From: Patescibacteria group bacterium
GTDB lineage: Bacteria > Patescibacteria > Microgenomatia > Daviesbacterales > UBA10151
Assembly: GCA_023487645.1 (NCBI GenBank)
Contig: JAMDBX010000041.1
Location: forward strand, 1 to 41,408
Length of the DNA: 41,408 bases
Direction of reading: 5' to 3'
Shown here: piece by piece, positions 1 to 8,108 of the stretch
How the letters are laid out: every line of letters begins with the position of its first letter
Position numbering within the stretch: position 1 is the first letter of the stretch
Translations under genes and position numbers: made by a program
The notes under the pieces: generated by a model
Seen by the model: only the letters and a program-made list of their open reading frames with translations
Told to the model about the DNA's origin: nothing
The model's database searches: none

Positions 1-68
1 TGATCCTGACCCTGTAGCTTAATTATCTCCATCAAGGTTAGTCACATCCCTAAGTATAATCCAAGCGG

Positions 69-98
69 TAACTCTGTGGCAGAGACCACAGGGAGTTA
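69..98. other. strong hairpin of unknown role (3' of rplY)
   Basis: An inverted repeat pairs TAACTC+TGTGG with CCACA+GAGTTA around a 6-nt loop, with a 2-nt bulge. No T-run follows on either strand, so it does not read as a classical intrinsic terminator. It lies downstream of the rplY stop. I see no gene in bases 1-203. Confidence 0.35.
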
Positions 99-203
99 TT
101 CATCCTTAAATTACTTGGAACCTGACCCTTCAAACCTCTTACTGTATCAACGAAAGTATTTCCCTCTGATCGACCGGGTTTATTTTCTTTGTCCATGAAG
201 AAT

Positions 204-938
204 TTATTCCTTTTGCTCGCCTTCAGCAGGTTTTTCTTCCTTGGTTTCTTCAGCACCCTCTTCACCTTCAGCCTCAGCACCTTCTTTAACCTCCCCTACA
301 CCCTCTTCAGCTACCTGGGCTTCAGCCGCTGTCGCAGCCTCCGCAGCTTGCTCTTCCAAAAGCTCTTGCATCTCTTCCGTCACCGCATTATCAAGCTTAA
401 CTACTACCGCATCAGGATCAGCAATTAGTACTACCCCTTCCGGCACTTGTAACTGGGAAACTAAAATTGCATCATCAACCTGTTTTAGACTGGTAATATC
501 CACCTCGATCTTTTCCGGCAACTCGGCAGGCAAAGCCTCGACTTCAACCTCACCCATTGGCTGGATTACAACCGCTTCTCCGCTGTGGACACTTTCCGGC
601 TCCTCCCCGATTATCTCAATCGGTACCGGAACCCGCACCTTTTCCAAAAGGTTAACCTGATAAAAATCAATATGTAGTGTGGCTCCGTGGATGGGATCAA
701 CCTGCACCTCACGAATCAGCACCGGCCTGATTTTTGTCTCGCCGATTTTTAAATCAATCAGTCCGGTTTCTCCGGCCGTATCATAAGCTTTAGAAAAGTC
801 ACCGGCCTTTACCGAAACATGCTCGGTTTCTATTTTATTGCCGAAAACGTGCGCCGGAATAAACCCGTCATGGCGGAGTCTTTTGACTTTTTTACCTAAA
901 ATCTCTCTCGGTTGTGCTTTTAAGGCTATTCTATCCAT
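204..938 (-). CDS. rplY: 50S ribosomal protein bL25 (CTC/TL5 long form)
   Basis: Binds 5S rRNA in the large ribosomal subunit. The N-terminal ~95 residues form the L25 domain (basic start, then a conserved region around VQVDPIHGATLHIDFYQV). Residues ~97-185 are the CTC/TL5 beta domain. The tail from ~186 is a long, very acidic Glu/Ala stretch, as in other long-form bL25 proteins. I chose the ATG at 938 rather than the upstream TTG at 944, because the TTG falls between a TATAAT box (945-950) and the ATG. With the -10 only 6 nt from the ATG, the mRNA is probably leaderless. Confidence 0.93.
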   Translation of the reverse strand: MDRIALKAQPREILGKKVKRLRHDGFIPAHVFGNKIETEHVSVKAGDFSKAYDTAGETGLIDLKIGETKIRPVLIREVQVDPIHGATLHIDFYQVNLLEKVRVPVPIEIIGEEPESVHSGEAVVIQPMGEVEVEALPAELPEKIEVDITSLKQVDDAILVSQLQVPEGVVLIADPDAVVVKLDNAVTEEMQELLEEQAAEAATAAEAQVAEEGVGEVKEGAEAEGEEGAEETKEEKPAEGEQKE

Positions 939-944
939 ATTCAA

Positions 945-950
945 ATTATA
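945..950 (-). promoter_or_regulatory. -10 box of rplY
   Basis: TATAAT on the minus strand, 6 nt before the rplY ATG. The -35 region is weak. The position implies transcription starts at or within a base or two of the start codon. Confidence 0.55.
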
Positions 951-1017
951 CCAGGAATCTTCCTTTAAGAAAACTGAAGTAATTTAACACATTTATGGAT
1001 CTTGTGCAAGGTAGAGG

Positions 1018-3894
1018 CTATTTGGCCTTCTGTAAGTTAATTTCAAAACTGCGGTCAAAAGACAAATCCGTGTTAAAAGAAATCTCATGGCTATCACCAT
1101 TGGGATCGGCTCCTAAGGTGCCGGTTAAGCTTGGCGGATAATTTAAGGTAAAGCTGAAATTATCTTTATCCGTGCCCGGCTGCTTTATAACCCGTAGTTG
1201 GTATTTTAAATTATTTCCATCAAGTTTAAACGACCTAAAGTCTTTATATGCCAAGACTAGCTTTTTTTGCTCCTTCGGGGCAAGTTCGATCAAGGTAGAG
1301 TATCCGGCCCGACCAAAATCAGCAAAAGGACTAACCTTAGTTGTGATATCCTCATCCCCCCAACTTGCTTTAGTCAGCTGGCTGCCTCCGGCCAAATAAA
1401 TTTTTACTCTGTCCCGGTAAATCCCTCCCGGCCAATCATTTGATGGGCTTTGGTTGTTATAGGAAATAACTAATTGGTGGGTAACATTAAAGTTGGAGTC
1501 AATCGTACTTTTAAGCTCAATATTCCTTTGGATATAATAATTAGCCCGGTCCGAACCCATATTGGCCTCGGAGACAGCTAAAAATTCATTCCTCTCCCCT
1601 GCTCCTTCCTTCACCTGCCGCGGGATTGCCCCGACCCAATTTTGGGATATCAAATAAGAAAATAGGGCCGGGTCCGCCAGGTAAACCATAAAATGTTTTT
1701 GCCCAAACTGTTCATTTAAGGTTTGGGACAGCTGCGGCCAGTTTTGTTTGGTTAAGAAAAACATCCGGTTGACCAGCTCCTTTAAAACCGGGGTTAGTAT
1801 GTTTTCCCCTTTTCCCTGGGCCATGACTTTATCTGTAAACTGGTTACTATCAATAGTCTCCTTGGGCGATGACAAATTTAAAGGTCCAGTCAGCTCAATT
1901 AATTTTGCTGCCGCGTTCAGGTCAAGAGCCACCACCCCCGACACCCTTTCCCCTCCTTCTTTTTGATAAAACCAGGAGGCGGTATGGGCACTGGTGGGAA
2001 AATCAGCCTCAAAGTTAGAATCGGCCAAACTCCAATTATTTACCCCTAAATCCTTTTTAAGTTCTGTTGGCGGATCTACATGTTCAGTTAAATTTTTATC
2101 TAAATTAGCCACATCGTCTGCTTTAACTTCCATCAACTTCCCATGATCAAAAGTAATCTGGGCATAAGAAACCAACTGGCCTCCGGTGGGCTTTAAGGTT
2201 GTATTATCCTGCAGTAGAATCAGGTAGCTTTTCCTGCCATCCAAGGCAATCACCTGGGGCAAAATAAAACTCAAGGATCTACCATAACCTACCACCTGCT
2301 GATAAAAATTAACCTTAGATTTTAAATCCTCTACCCTTCCCTGAAGTTGTCCGGGGACAATCTCCATAAATTTGTCATCGTCCAACCTGCCACTAACAAA
2401 CCCCAAGTCGCGGTCAGCCTGGGATAACTTTAAACTGGCATCTCCCAAAAGAGTTGGTAAGTCCCCGTCATTTTCCCCGGAAATTATTTTCATGCCTTCC
2501 GAAAGCATTTGTGTCCCCTCAATTGAACTTTGAATAGCCTCTGTTGTCTTGTCTAAAAGCTGTAAAAGTTGGTCGGCAGCCTGAAACTGCGACTGCAGGA
2601 TTCCTATTTCCCTGGCCACAGCCAACGATTTTAATACCCCTTCCATCTCCCCCACCCCTTCTCTGGCTTTTTCAGCCTCATTTTTTGCTAAATCAAAATT
2701 CCCCGCGGCTGCCTGCTGTGTACTATTTTTAATATGCTCTTTTACACCAATCACCCCAATTACCAGAGTGGTTAAAGGAATAATTAATGCATAAGTTATT
2801 AAAGCCACACCCAGAAATATTCCCGCTACTCTTTTGGCCTTTTTAAAGGTCTCGCTATTTTTTTCAGCCAAAATTTCTTTTTTTAAATTAGGGCTTTCTG
2901 TTTTTTTCCCGGTTCGAAACTCCTCTAAAAGGATCTCTTTTTCCCCTAATTCCTTGGGGGGATTTTTTGGGATGGAGGGTGCTGTATCAATTAGCTCCGG
3001 ATGGTCTCTAAAAAAATTCAAGGTAAGTTTTAAAGCCTCAATTACATTCTTTTGTGGTTTCCATAAAAGTTCTTTCTCAGTCTTTTCTAAATTTGGGGTT
3101 GGCCAGGGCGGAAGCTGGGTGGGAACAAAACCCTGGTTTTCATGCCAAACCGGATCTAAAAGCACTTGCTTAATTTCGGAAACCTTAACCGGGTAGCGCA
3201 GGGCTCCGTCGTAAATTTTTTGGGCTGTTGATCCGTGCATCACCGCTTTGATTAATAGAGTTACGGCATCATCGATATACAGATCCCGGGTAGTAAAATC
3301 CAGGGGAGTAGATTCTTTTTGTAACTCACCCTTGGCTGCCGATTTAATCAGTCTAGTTACCGGATTTTCAGACCCTAGTTTCATCCGCGGTCCATAAATT
3401 GTGGATAAACGTACTACCCGGGCATTGATCTTGTGATCCAGGCTAAACTTAGCCAAGTTTTTTTCAGCCTCCCTTAAGCTAGACTCAACTTCTTTTTGGT
3501 TATCATAAAACTCTATCGAGGAGACCAAAACTATCCTTGCCTTAAATTTTTGGCACCTCTCAAGGAATTTCCCAAAAGCTAAGAGATATTCACTTTGGGG
3601 AATAGTATCGGTAATTAAAAAGAAGGCATAATCCAGGCGGGGAAAATCCTGCGGCAAATCCAAGTTAGCAGTTTGGTTAAACAAGTGAAATTTCTTATTT
3701 TTAACCGCATCCTCTAAGTTTTCCAAACTTCCCGAAGAAAGGTCATCCACTCCCACCACCTGGATCCCTTTATCTAAAAGCTTCTCCACCAAATGTGACC
3801 CCAAAAACCCCGCCGCCCCCACGACAAAAGCAACCGGAGTATTTCGCGAAAGCATATTCATATTATTTTCAATAAACGAAACAGCCCCCTTCAC
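1018..3894 (-). CDS. NAD-epimerase-like / DUF4012 membrane fusion protein
   Basis: Residues ~15-320 resemble an extended-SDR NAD(P)-dependent sugar epimerase: the nucleotide-binding GAAGFLGSHLVEKL motif is present, as is an IYGPRM-type strand. The catalytic YxxxK is not visible where expected (the stretch reads SSLREAEKNL), so the domain may bind nucleotide without classical epimerase chemistry. A transmembrane (TM) segment lies near residues 355-385. A coiled-coil region and a DUF4012 domain follow (LLQDNTTLKPTGGQL, then a DFPTSAHTA motif). DUF4012 proteins are common in CPR and Actinobacteria and are thought to act at the envelope. The start is uncertain: GTG at 3894 lies 5 nt after a -10 box, and ATGs at 3861 and 3855 are alternatives. 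Confidence 0.85.
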   Translation of the reverse strand: MKGAVSFIENNMNMLSRNTPVAFVVGAAGFLGSHLVEKLLDKGIQVVGVDDLSSGSLENLEDAVKNKKFHLFNQTANLDLPQDFPRLDYAFFLITDTIPQSEYLLAFGKFLERCQKFKARIVLVSSIEFYDNQKEVESSLREAEKNLAKFSLDHKINARVVRLSTIYGPRMKLGSENPVTRLIKSAAKGELQKESTPLDFTTRDLYIDDAVTLLIKAVMHGSTAQKIYDGALRYPVKVSEIKQVLLDPVWHENQGFVPTQLPPWPTPNLEKTEKELLWKPQKNVIEALKLTLNFFRDHPELIDTAPSIPKNPPKELGEKEILLEEFRTGKKTESPNLKKEILAEKNSETFKKAKRVAGIFLGVALITYALIIPLTTLVIGVIGVKEHIKNSTQQAAAGNFDLAKNEAEKAREGVGEMEGVLKSLAVAREIGILQSQFQAADQLLQLLDKTTEAIQSSIEGTQMLSEGMKIISGENDGDLPTLLGDASLKLSQADRDLGFVSGRLDDDKFMEIVPGQLQGRVEDLKSKVNFYQQVVGYGRSLSFILPQVIALDGRKSYLILLQDNTTLKPTGGQLVSYAQITFDHGKLMEVKADDVANLDKNLTEHVDPPTELKKDLGVNNWSLADSNFEADFPTSAHTASWFYQKEGGERVSGVVALDLNAAAKLIELTGPLNLSSPKETIDSNQFTDKVMAQGKGENILTPVLKELVNRMFFLTKQNWPQLSQTLNEQFGQKHFMVYLADPALFSYLISQNWVGAIPRQVKEGAGERNEFLAVSEANMGSDRANYYIQRNIELKSTIDSNFNVTHQLVISYNNQSPSNDWPGGIYRDRVKIYLAGGSQLTKASWGDEDITTKVSPFADFGRAGYSTLIELAPKEQKKLVLAYKDFRSFKLDGNNLKYQLRVIKQPGTDKDNFSFTLNYPPSLTGTLGADPNGDSHEISFNTDLSFDRSFEINLQKAK

Positions 3895-3899
3895 ACGTT

Positions 3900-3928
3900 A
3901 TCGTACTTTTGTTTAGGATCAAATGCAA
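3900..3928 (-). promoter_or_regulatory. promoter of the epimerase-DUF4012 gene
   Basis: -35 TTGCAT (3923-3928) and -10 TACGAT (3900-3905) are 17 bp apart on the minus strand. The predicted start site is around 3893-3894, at the possible GTG start codon. Confidence 0.5.
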
Positions 3929-3953
3929 GATGGAGTAAGCTAAAACCGGATTA

Positions 3954-4376
3954 TTAAATCGCTAATTCCTTATCCAAAGCCTCGTTGGCTAACCTATCAG
4001 CCAAAAAATTTTTTTCCCGGGGAATATAAGTATATTCTACGCTGCCAATCTCATTTTCCAAATTTTTTACCTTGTTATAAAATTCCTTCAGCCTTTCATT
4101 TTTGATTTTATATTTACCCGACAACTGGCTGGCAATTAACAGGGAGTCAGTCCTAATTTCAATTTCTAAAGGAAGCTGCTGTGAAAACTTTTCCTTTACT
4201 TTTTCCAGGGCTTTTTTAACTGCCGAATACTCCGCCTCGTTGTTGGTAGCCACTCCCAGATAAACTCCTTCCTGGTCCCAAATCACCCCTTCAGGTGTAG
4301 AAATAATAAAACTTGAGGAGGCATGTCCGGGATTGCCCCGGGAAGCACCGTCGGTATTGATAATAATTTTGGACAT
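3954..4376 (-). CDS. rnhA: ribonuclease H type I
   Basis: Degrades the RNA strand of RNA-DNA hybrids (primers, R-loops). The 140-residue length fits single-domain RNase HI. Visible catalytic motifs are INTDGASRGNPG at the N-terminus (first Asp), NNEAEY (Glu), EIRTDS (Asp) and a C-terminal DRLANEAL (fourth Asp). The start codon is 4 nt after the stop of the upstream flippase gene, so translation is likely coupled. It could be the YpeP-like subfamily rather than classical RnhA. Confidence 0.9.
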   Translation of the reverse strand: MSKIIINTDGASRGNPGHASSSFIISTPEGVIWDQEGVYLGVATNNEAEYSAVKKALEKVKEKFSQQLPLEIEIRTDSLLIASQLSGKYKIKNERLKEFYNKVKNLENEIGSVEYTYIPREKNFLADRLANEALDKELAI

Positions 4377-4380
4377 AATT

Positions 4381-5715
4381 TTAGACTAAGACTTCCTCTG
4401 GTTTCAGGCTTTGCCCTAAGGAAAGTTTATATTTTGTTAGTATGACCAGCTGTGCCCCTAAAATCAAGTATTCACAGACTAAGGTTATCCAGGAAGCGGC
4501 AATATAAGAATAGCGGGGAATAAAAATTAAGTTTAATAAAGTATTAACCATCATTCCCCCAAAATAGATTGCCAACATTGTTTTGTACTTTTTTAAAATA
4601 ATGAGCGCCCACATTAAGACTGAAGAAACAAAAAAAGCCGGAAAGCCCAAAGATAAAATTTGCAAAGAAGTAACAGAGCCGGAAAAGGCTTTTCCGCCCC
4701 CGACTATGGATATGACAAAAGGGGCCAGGAGCAAAGTTAAAACCGTCCCCAGCAAAGCTATCGCCAACATACCCATACTAGCCCGGGTTAGATTATTAAA
4801 AAATTTTTCCCGGGTATGGCTAAATTGGCTAAGCATCAACGGGTAAAAACTGTTCATAATAAAAGCGGGGATAACTAAAAGCGATTGGAAAATCTGGTAA
4901 GCCAAATTATAAATCCCCACCTGGGAAAGTGGTTGGTAAAAAGAGAGGATAAAAGTGTCTACCCTAAAATAAACCATATTTAAAACTAAAGTGGCGGAGA
5001 TGGGCCAGGAATTTTTAAAAATTGAAAACATATATTTAGAATCTATTACTGGCCAAAGGTTTTTTAAATATTTCCTTGCCAAAAGTAATGACAAAAAACC
5101 TGTTGCCAAGGAACCAAAAACATAGCCCAATATTAAATAAGGGGTGCCGATTTTTTGCCAAGCAAAAAACAACACTAATACTAAGGTAATCAAAGATCCT
5201 GTAGAGTTGGCAATAAGTACCCGGTCATAGAGAAGCTTACTTTGGAACAATGCCGTCGAGGTAATAAAAATACCGGAGAAAAAGACACTAATCAGGCCCC
5301 AAAAAACAGTTTGTTTAAAAACCGGGGATGAGGAAGGCCAAAGCAAAAGTATGATTATGGCTAAAAAAATCGAGACAAAACTTAGTACTAACCTCATACC
5401 AAAAAGTTTTTGCCATTGGGCGGTTAACCCGTCTTTTAAAAACAAGGGGAGAACATGGGCATTTAATCCAAAATCGGACACCAGGTAAAAAAAAGTCAAA
5501 AACGCCAGGGCTAAAGTCAAAGAGCCTACTTCCTCAGCCCCTAGATTTCGGGCCACCGCCGATAAAATAATGATTGTAGAAAAAGAGGAGACTGCTTTTG
5601 CTAAAAGCTGCCAAATAGTTTGCTGGGAGATTTTAAATAAATTTTGCCTTTTGGAAATAAATGAAAACGGATGATCCACGAAGTTAAGTCTAAACGATTT
5701 ATATTTTTCAGACAA
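4381..5715 (-). CDS. oligosaccharide flippase family membrane protein (Wzx/MATE-like)
   Basis: The 444-residue protein has roughly 12-14 predicted membrane helices. Its N-terminal pattern (SQQTIWQLLAKAVSSF, then ARNLGAEEVGSLTLALAF) is typical of polysaccharide-biosynthesis flippases of the MOP superfamily. It probably moves lipid-linked sugars across the membrane for cell-surface glycan. It starts with TTG, 8 nt after khpB, and is followed closely by RNase H, so the three genes likely form one transcript. MurJ is a less likely alternative; substrate cannot be read from sequence. Confidence 0.82.
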   Translation of the reverse strand: MSEKYKSFRLNFVDHPFSFISKRQNLFKISQQTIWQLLAKAVSSFSTIIILSAVARNLGAEEVGSLTLALAFLTFFYLVSDFGLNAHVLPLFLKDGLTAQWQKLFGMRLVLSFVSIFLAIIILLLWPSSSPVFKQTVFWGLISVFFSGIFITSTALFQSKLLYDRVLIANSTGSLITLVLVLFFAWQKIGTPYLILGYVFGSLATGFLSLLLARKYLKNLWPVIDSKYMFSIFKNSWPISATLVLNMVYFRVDTFILSFYQPLSQVGIYNLAYQIFQSLLVIPAFIMNSFYPLMLSQFSHTREKFFNNLTRASMGMLAIALLGTVLTLLLAPFVISIVGGGKAFSGSVTSLQILSLGFPAFFVSSVLMWALIILKKYKTMLAIYFGGMMVNTLLNLIFIPRYSYIAASWITLVCEYLILGAQLVILTKYKLSLGQSLKPEEVLV

Positions 5716-5723
5716 GGGAGGCT

Positions 5724-6236
5724 CTAACTGTTTTCCTGTTCTTGAGTCTCATCTTTTTTGGATTTTTTGACTTTTCCTTTAACCGGCTTAATCGTCAGAT
5801 GTCTTTCCTTGCCCTCACCAACACTTTCCGACTGTACACCTTCAATTTCCGAAACTACCATATGGACTATTCTTCGCTGCCAGGAAGGCATCGGCTCCAA
5901 CTCAATCTCCTCACCCCGGTCTAAAACTTCCTGGGCCCAATTCCGAGCCCTTCTTTCTAAATCACCCTCCTTGCCTTTTCTCCAACCCGCCACATCAATA
6001 ACCACCCGCTTAAATTTGACCTCATTCCCTTCCTTAGTCAACTGCCGGTTTAAAACCTGATTGGCAATAAGTTGTAGAGCATCCAGGGTTTCTCCCCGAA
6101 AACCGATTAACCTTCCGGGGTCACTGGCCTCAATGGAGACCGTTACCTCTTCCGGACCTTCAACTACCTCAAAACTTCCCTCTAGGGCTAACAATCCTAA
6201 AATATTTTCTAAAATTTCTGAGACTTTTGCTTCCAA
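5724..6236 (-). CDS. khpB: KhpB/Jag RNA-binding protein (KH + R3H domains)
   Basis: An RNA-binding protein normally encoded beside yidC, as here. The KH-like domain (~40-80) carries GRLIGFRGETLDAL, and the R3H domain (~115-150) carries RRIVHMVVSEIEG followed by SVGEGKERHLTI. The N-terminal Jag_N extension is missing, giving a short 170-residue form. The tail is Lys-rich. The start is TTG, 7 nt after a TAGAAT -10 box, and no ATG is available. Confidence 0.9.
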   Translation of the reverse strand: MEAKVSEILENILGLLALEGSFEVVEGPEEVTVSIEASDPGRLIGFRGETLDALQLIANQVLNRQLTKEGNEVKFKRVVIDVAGWRKGKEGDLERRARNWAQEVLDRGEEIELEPMPSWQRRIVHMVVSEIEGVQSESVGEGKERHLTIKPVKGKVKKSKKDETQEQENS

Positions 6237-6243
6237 ATTTTTA

Positions 6244-6274
6244 ATTCTACCTTTCTTTATTATTTGTAATAAAG
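6244..6274 (-). promoter_or_regulatory. khpB promoter with inverted repeat
   Basis: A -10 TAGAAT (minus strand, 6244-6249) lies 7 nt before the TTG start. An 8-bp perfect inverted repeat (CTTTATTA / TAATAAAG, 6255-6274, 4-nt loop) covers the spacer and -35 region and could be an operator. The rest of 6275-6391 shows no gene. Confidence 0.35.
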
Positions 6275-6391
6275 AATTAAAAAGGTAAGGCTCTACGAGG
6301 CGAAGTATAATCTTTAATACTAAAGCGCGAGTAGGTCCTTATAGAGGGTAAGTATAAAGGAAGAATGGTGTGGCGTCAATCCTAAAAATTA

Positions 6392-7222
6392 TTATCTTTT
6401 AATCAGCCTTATCCAGCCTTCGAGGTTCCCCCAACCGGAGATGAGGTATTGCTGGATGATACCTAAAATAGTAAAGGTATTCCAATAAAGGGCTAAACCA
6501 ATAGGAAATTGAAAAGCAAAGTAGCCAACCATAATCGGCATCATATAACTCATCTGTGACTGCATGGCAGACATCGAGTCCTCCAAATTTTCCTTTTCTT
6601 TTTTCTCCTTTGGTGAATCGGAGGAGTATTCTTTAATCGGCTTAGGAGTCATCATCCTTGATTGGATAAATTGTAAAAAGGCTGTAACTGCAGGAATTAA
6701 AAGTAACAACCAACCAATTGAAGTAAATTGCGAAGGTTTAATAGCTAAGTTAATTCCAAAAAAATACAGATCCGGGGCCGAGGCCAAGTGCCAGGAAGGC
6801 AAATAAAGGGCGTTATTTATCCTATCTATATTACCTCCATTAGAAAAGAAGGCTAAAATCGTTTGATAGAGGGCAATAATCACCGGAATTTGGATAATCG
6901 AAGGCAGACAGCCCCCAGCTGGATTAACTCCGTGTTCTTTATAAAGGGCCATCTGGGCTGCCGCTAAAGCTTGTTTGTCCTTGCCGTGTTTTTTCTTTAA
7001 AGCATCCAGGTGGGGTTTTAACTCGGCCATCTTTTTGGCGCTGCGAATCTGTGAGCCCATAAACGGCCAGACAATCAACCGGATAATCACCGTTAAAATA
7101 ATAATGGAAAAACCCAAAGCTCCGGGAATATGGAGCAAATTCAGTCCTTGAAAAATCATCACCAGTAAATTCACCACCGGAGCAAAAAAAACAGTATTAA
7201 AAATATCACCAATTATCTGCAT
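6392..7222 (-). CDS. yidC: membrane protein insertase YidC/Oxa1
   Basis: Inserts and folds inner-membrane proteins. At 276 residues it is the short Gram-positive/Oxa1 type without the large periplasmic P1 domain. The core is recognisable: a first helix around residues 15-50, the basic cytoplasmic loop with KMAELKPHLDALKKKHG, the conserved HGVNPAGGCLPSIIQIPV stretch, then further helices ending in LALYWNTFTILGIIQQ. It overlaps yidD by 10 bp in the usual rpmH-rnpA-yidD-yidC-jag order. Confidence 0.95.
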   Translation of the reverse strand: MQIIGDIFNTVFFAPVVNLLVMIFQGLNLLHIPGALGFSIIILTVIIRLIVWPFMGSQIRSAKKMAELKPHLDALKKKHGKDKQALAAAQMALYKEHGVNPAGGCLPSIIQIPVIIALYQTILAFFSNGGNIDRINNALYLPSWHLASAPDLYFFGINLAIKPSQFTSIGWLLLLIPAVTAFLQFIQSRMMTPKPIKEYSSDSPKEKKEKENLEDSMSAMQSQMSYMMPIMVGYFAFQFPIGLALYWNTFTILGIIQQYLISGWGNLEGWIRLIKR

Positions 7223-7413
7223 GAAATAATTCTCCTTATTCCTAAATTAAGCCCTTTTAAAACCCCGTGTTTTTGGACCATCTGTTTAGTATACTCCGAA
7301 CAAGTGGGGGAGTATTTACAGGATCCACCCGGAGCTAAAAATGATAACACCCCCCGGTCAAAAGATAAATACTGCTGATAAAAATTTAAAATTGCAACTG
7401 TTGTTTTTTTCAT
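7213..7413 (-). CDS. yidD: membrane protein insertion efficiency factor YidD
   Basis: A 66-residue protein with the family signature CKYSPTCSEYTKQ and a final RIISC. Family members help YidC/Sec-dependent membrane insertion. The C-terminus stops right after the last conserved Cys, shorter than the usual DPVP ending, and the gene runs into yidC. Its ATG overlaps the rnpA stop (TAATG). Confidence 0.9.
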   Translation of the reverse strand: MKKTTVAILNFYQQYLSFDRGVLSFLAPGGSCKYSPTCSEYTKQMVQKHGVLKGLNLGIRRIISCR

Positions 7414-7757
7414 TATTCTTTTACTAATAACTTTTTTTGTTCTAAAAGTTGTTTTAAAAAAATCGTTACCTCTCCCGATCCCAACCCCAAAACTTCTGCC
7501 TTAGGCATGGCAATAAGGTTAACATTTTGAGGAAGTTTGAAATAAAAATCCTGGAAACCTGTAGCTATCAAACGCCGGGCCCTGTTTCTGTCAACGGCTT
7601 TTTTAAAAGTTGAGGAAGAAACAGCAATACCTACCCGGGGCTGGACATTATCTCCAAACTTAATAAAAAGTTTTAATATATTATTTTCTACTTTCTCTCC
7701 CGAGGCTACCCATTTAAACTCTTTTCTTAGATTTAACCTCTTGTCTTTAGAAAGCAT
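7413..7757 (-). CDS. rnpA: ribonuclease P protein component
   Basis: Protein subunit of RNase P, which matures tRNA 5' ends (and probably the tmRNA of this window). The 114 residues include the N-terminal LRKEFKWV region and the signature KKAVDRNRARRLIATGF (RNR motif). It lies 6 nt downstream of rpmH in the conserved operon. Confidence 0.93.
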   Translation of the reverse strand: MLSKDKRLNLRKEFKWVASGEKVENNILKLFIKFGDNVQPRVGIAVSSSTFKKAVDRNRARRLIATGFQDFYFKLPQNVNLIAMPKAEVLGLGSGEVTIFLKQLLEQKKLLVKE

Positions 7758-7763
7758 TGAAAA

Positions 7764-7901
7764 TTAAAGAGCCAGCCTTGATCTGCCTTTAGCTCTTCTT
7801 CTTTTGATAACCTTCTGGCCGTCAGTAGTTTTCATTCGCGCCTGAAAGCCGTGCTTCCTCGCTCTTTTTAACTTTTTTGGTTGGTAAGTTCTCTTTGGCA
7901 T
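7764..7901 (-). CDS. rpmH: 50S ribosomal protein bL34
   Basis: A 45-residue, very basic protein beginning [19 protein letters not shown], with [19 protein letters not shown], the bL34 signature. It is the first gene of the rpmH-rnpA-yidD-yidC cluster and is divergent from dnaA, the classical arrangement at bacterial origins. The ATG lies 6 nt after a TAAAAT -10 box, so the message is probably leaderless. Confidence 0.96.
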   Translation of the reverse strand: MPKRTYQPKKLKRARKHGFQARMKTTDGQKVIKRRRAKGRSRLAL

Positions 7902-7907
7902 GAATGA

Positions 7908-7936
7908 ATTTTAACGGTTTTTATAATAAAAGGCAA
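7908..7936 (-). promoter_or_regulatory. promoter of the rpmH-rnpA-yidD-yidC operon
   Basis: -35 TTGCCT (7931-7936), 17-bp spacer, -10 TAAAAT (7908-7913) on the minus strand, 6 nt before the rpmH ATG. Confidence 0.6.
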
Positions 7937-8072
7937 GGCTTGCTCAGTTTTAAAAACTTTAGCAGTAATTTTCGTACCTACAATACATGAAATCTTCAGT
8001 TTACGCGAAATAATAGCTGTAGGAGAAGTAACTCCTCTATCTTCTGATCTACTTTTTAACATTTTATCTATA

Positions 8073-8102
8073 TTGTCCTGTGGATAACTTTTACACTAAT
8101 AT
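8073..8102 (+). promoter_or_regulatory. dnaA promoter containing a DnaA box
   Basis: TTGTCC (8073-8078) and TAATAT (8097-8102) are 18 bp apart and lie 6 nt before the dnaA ATG. A perfect DnaA box (TGTGGATAA, 8079-8087) fills the first half of the spacer, suggesting DnaA represses its own gene. Confidence 0.55.
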
Positions 8103-8108
8103 CGTTGT

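Noticed and set aside
7868..8062. 64-codon minus-strand frame between rpmH and dnaA
   Set aside because: It overlaps the rpmH start and its promoter in another frame and resembles no known protein. The intergenic region explains the sequence better.
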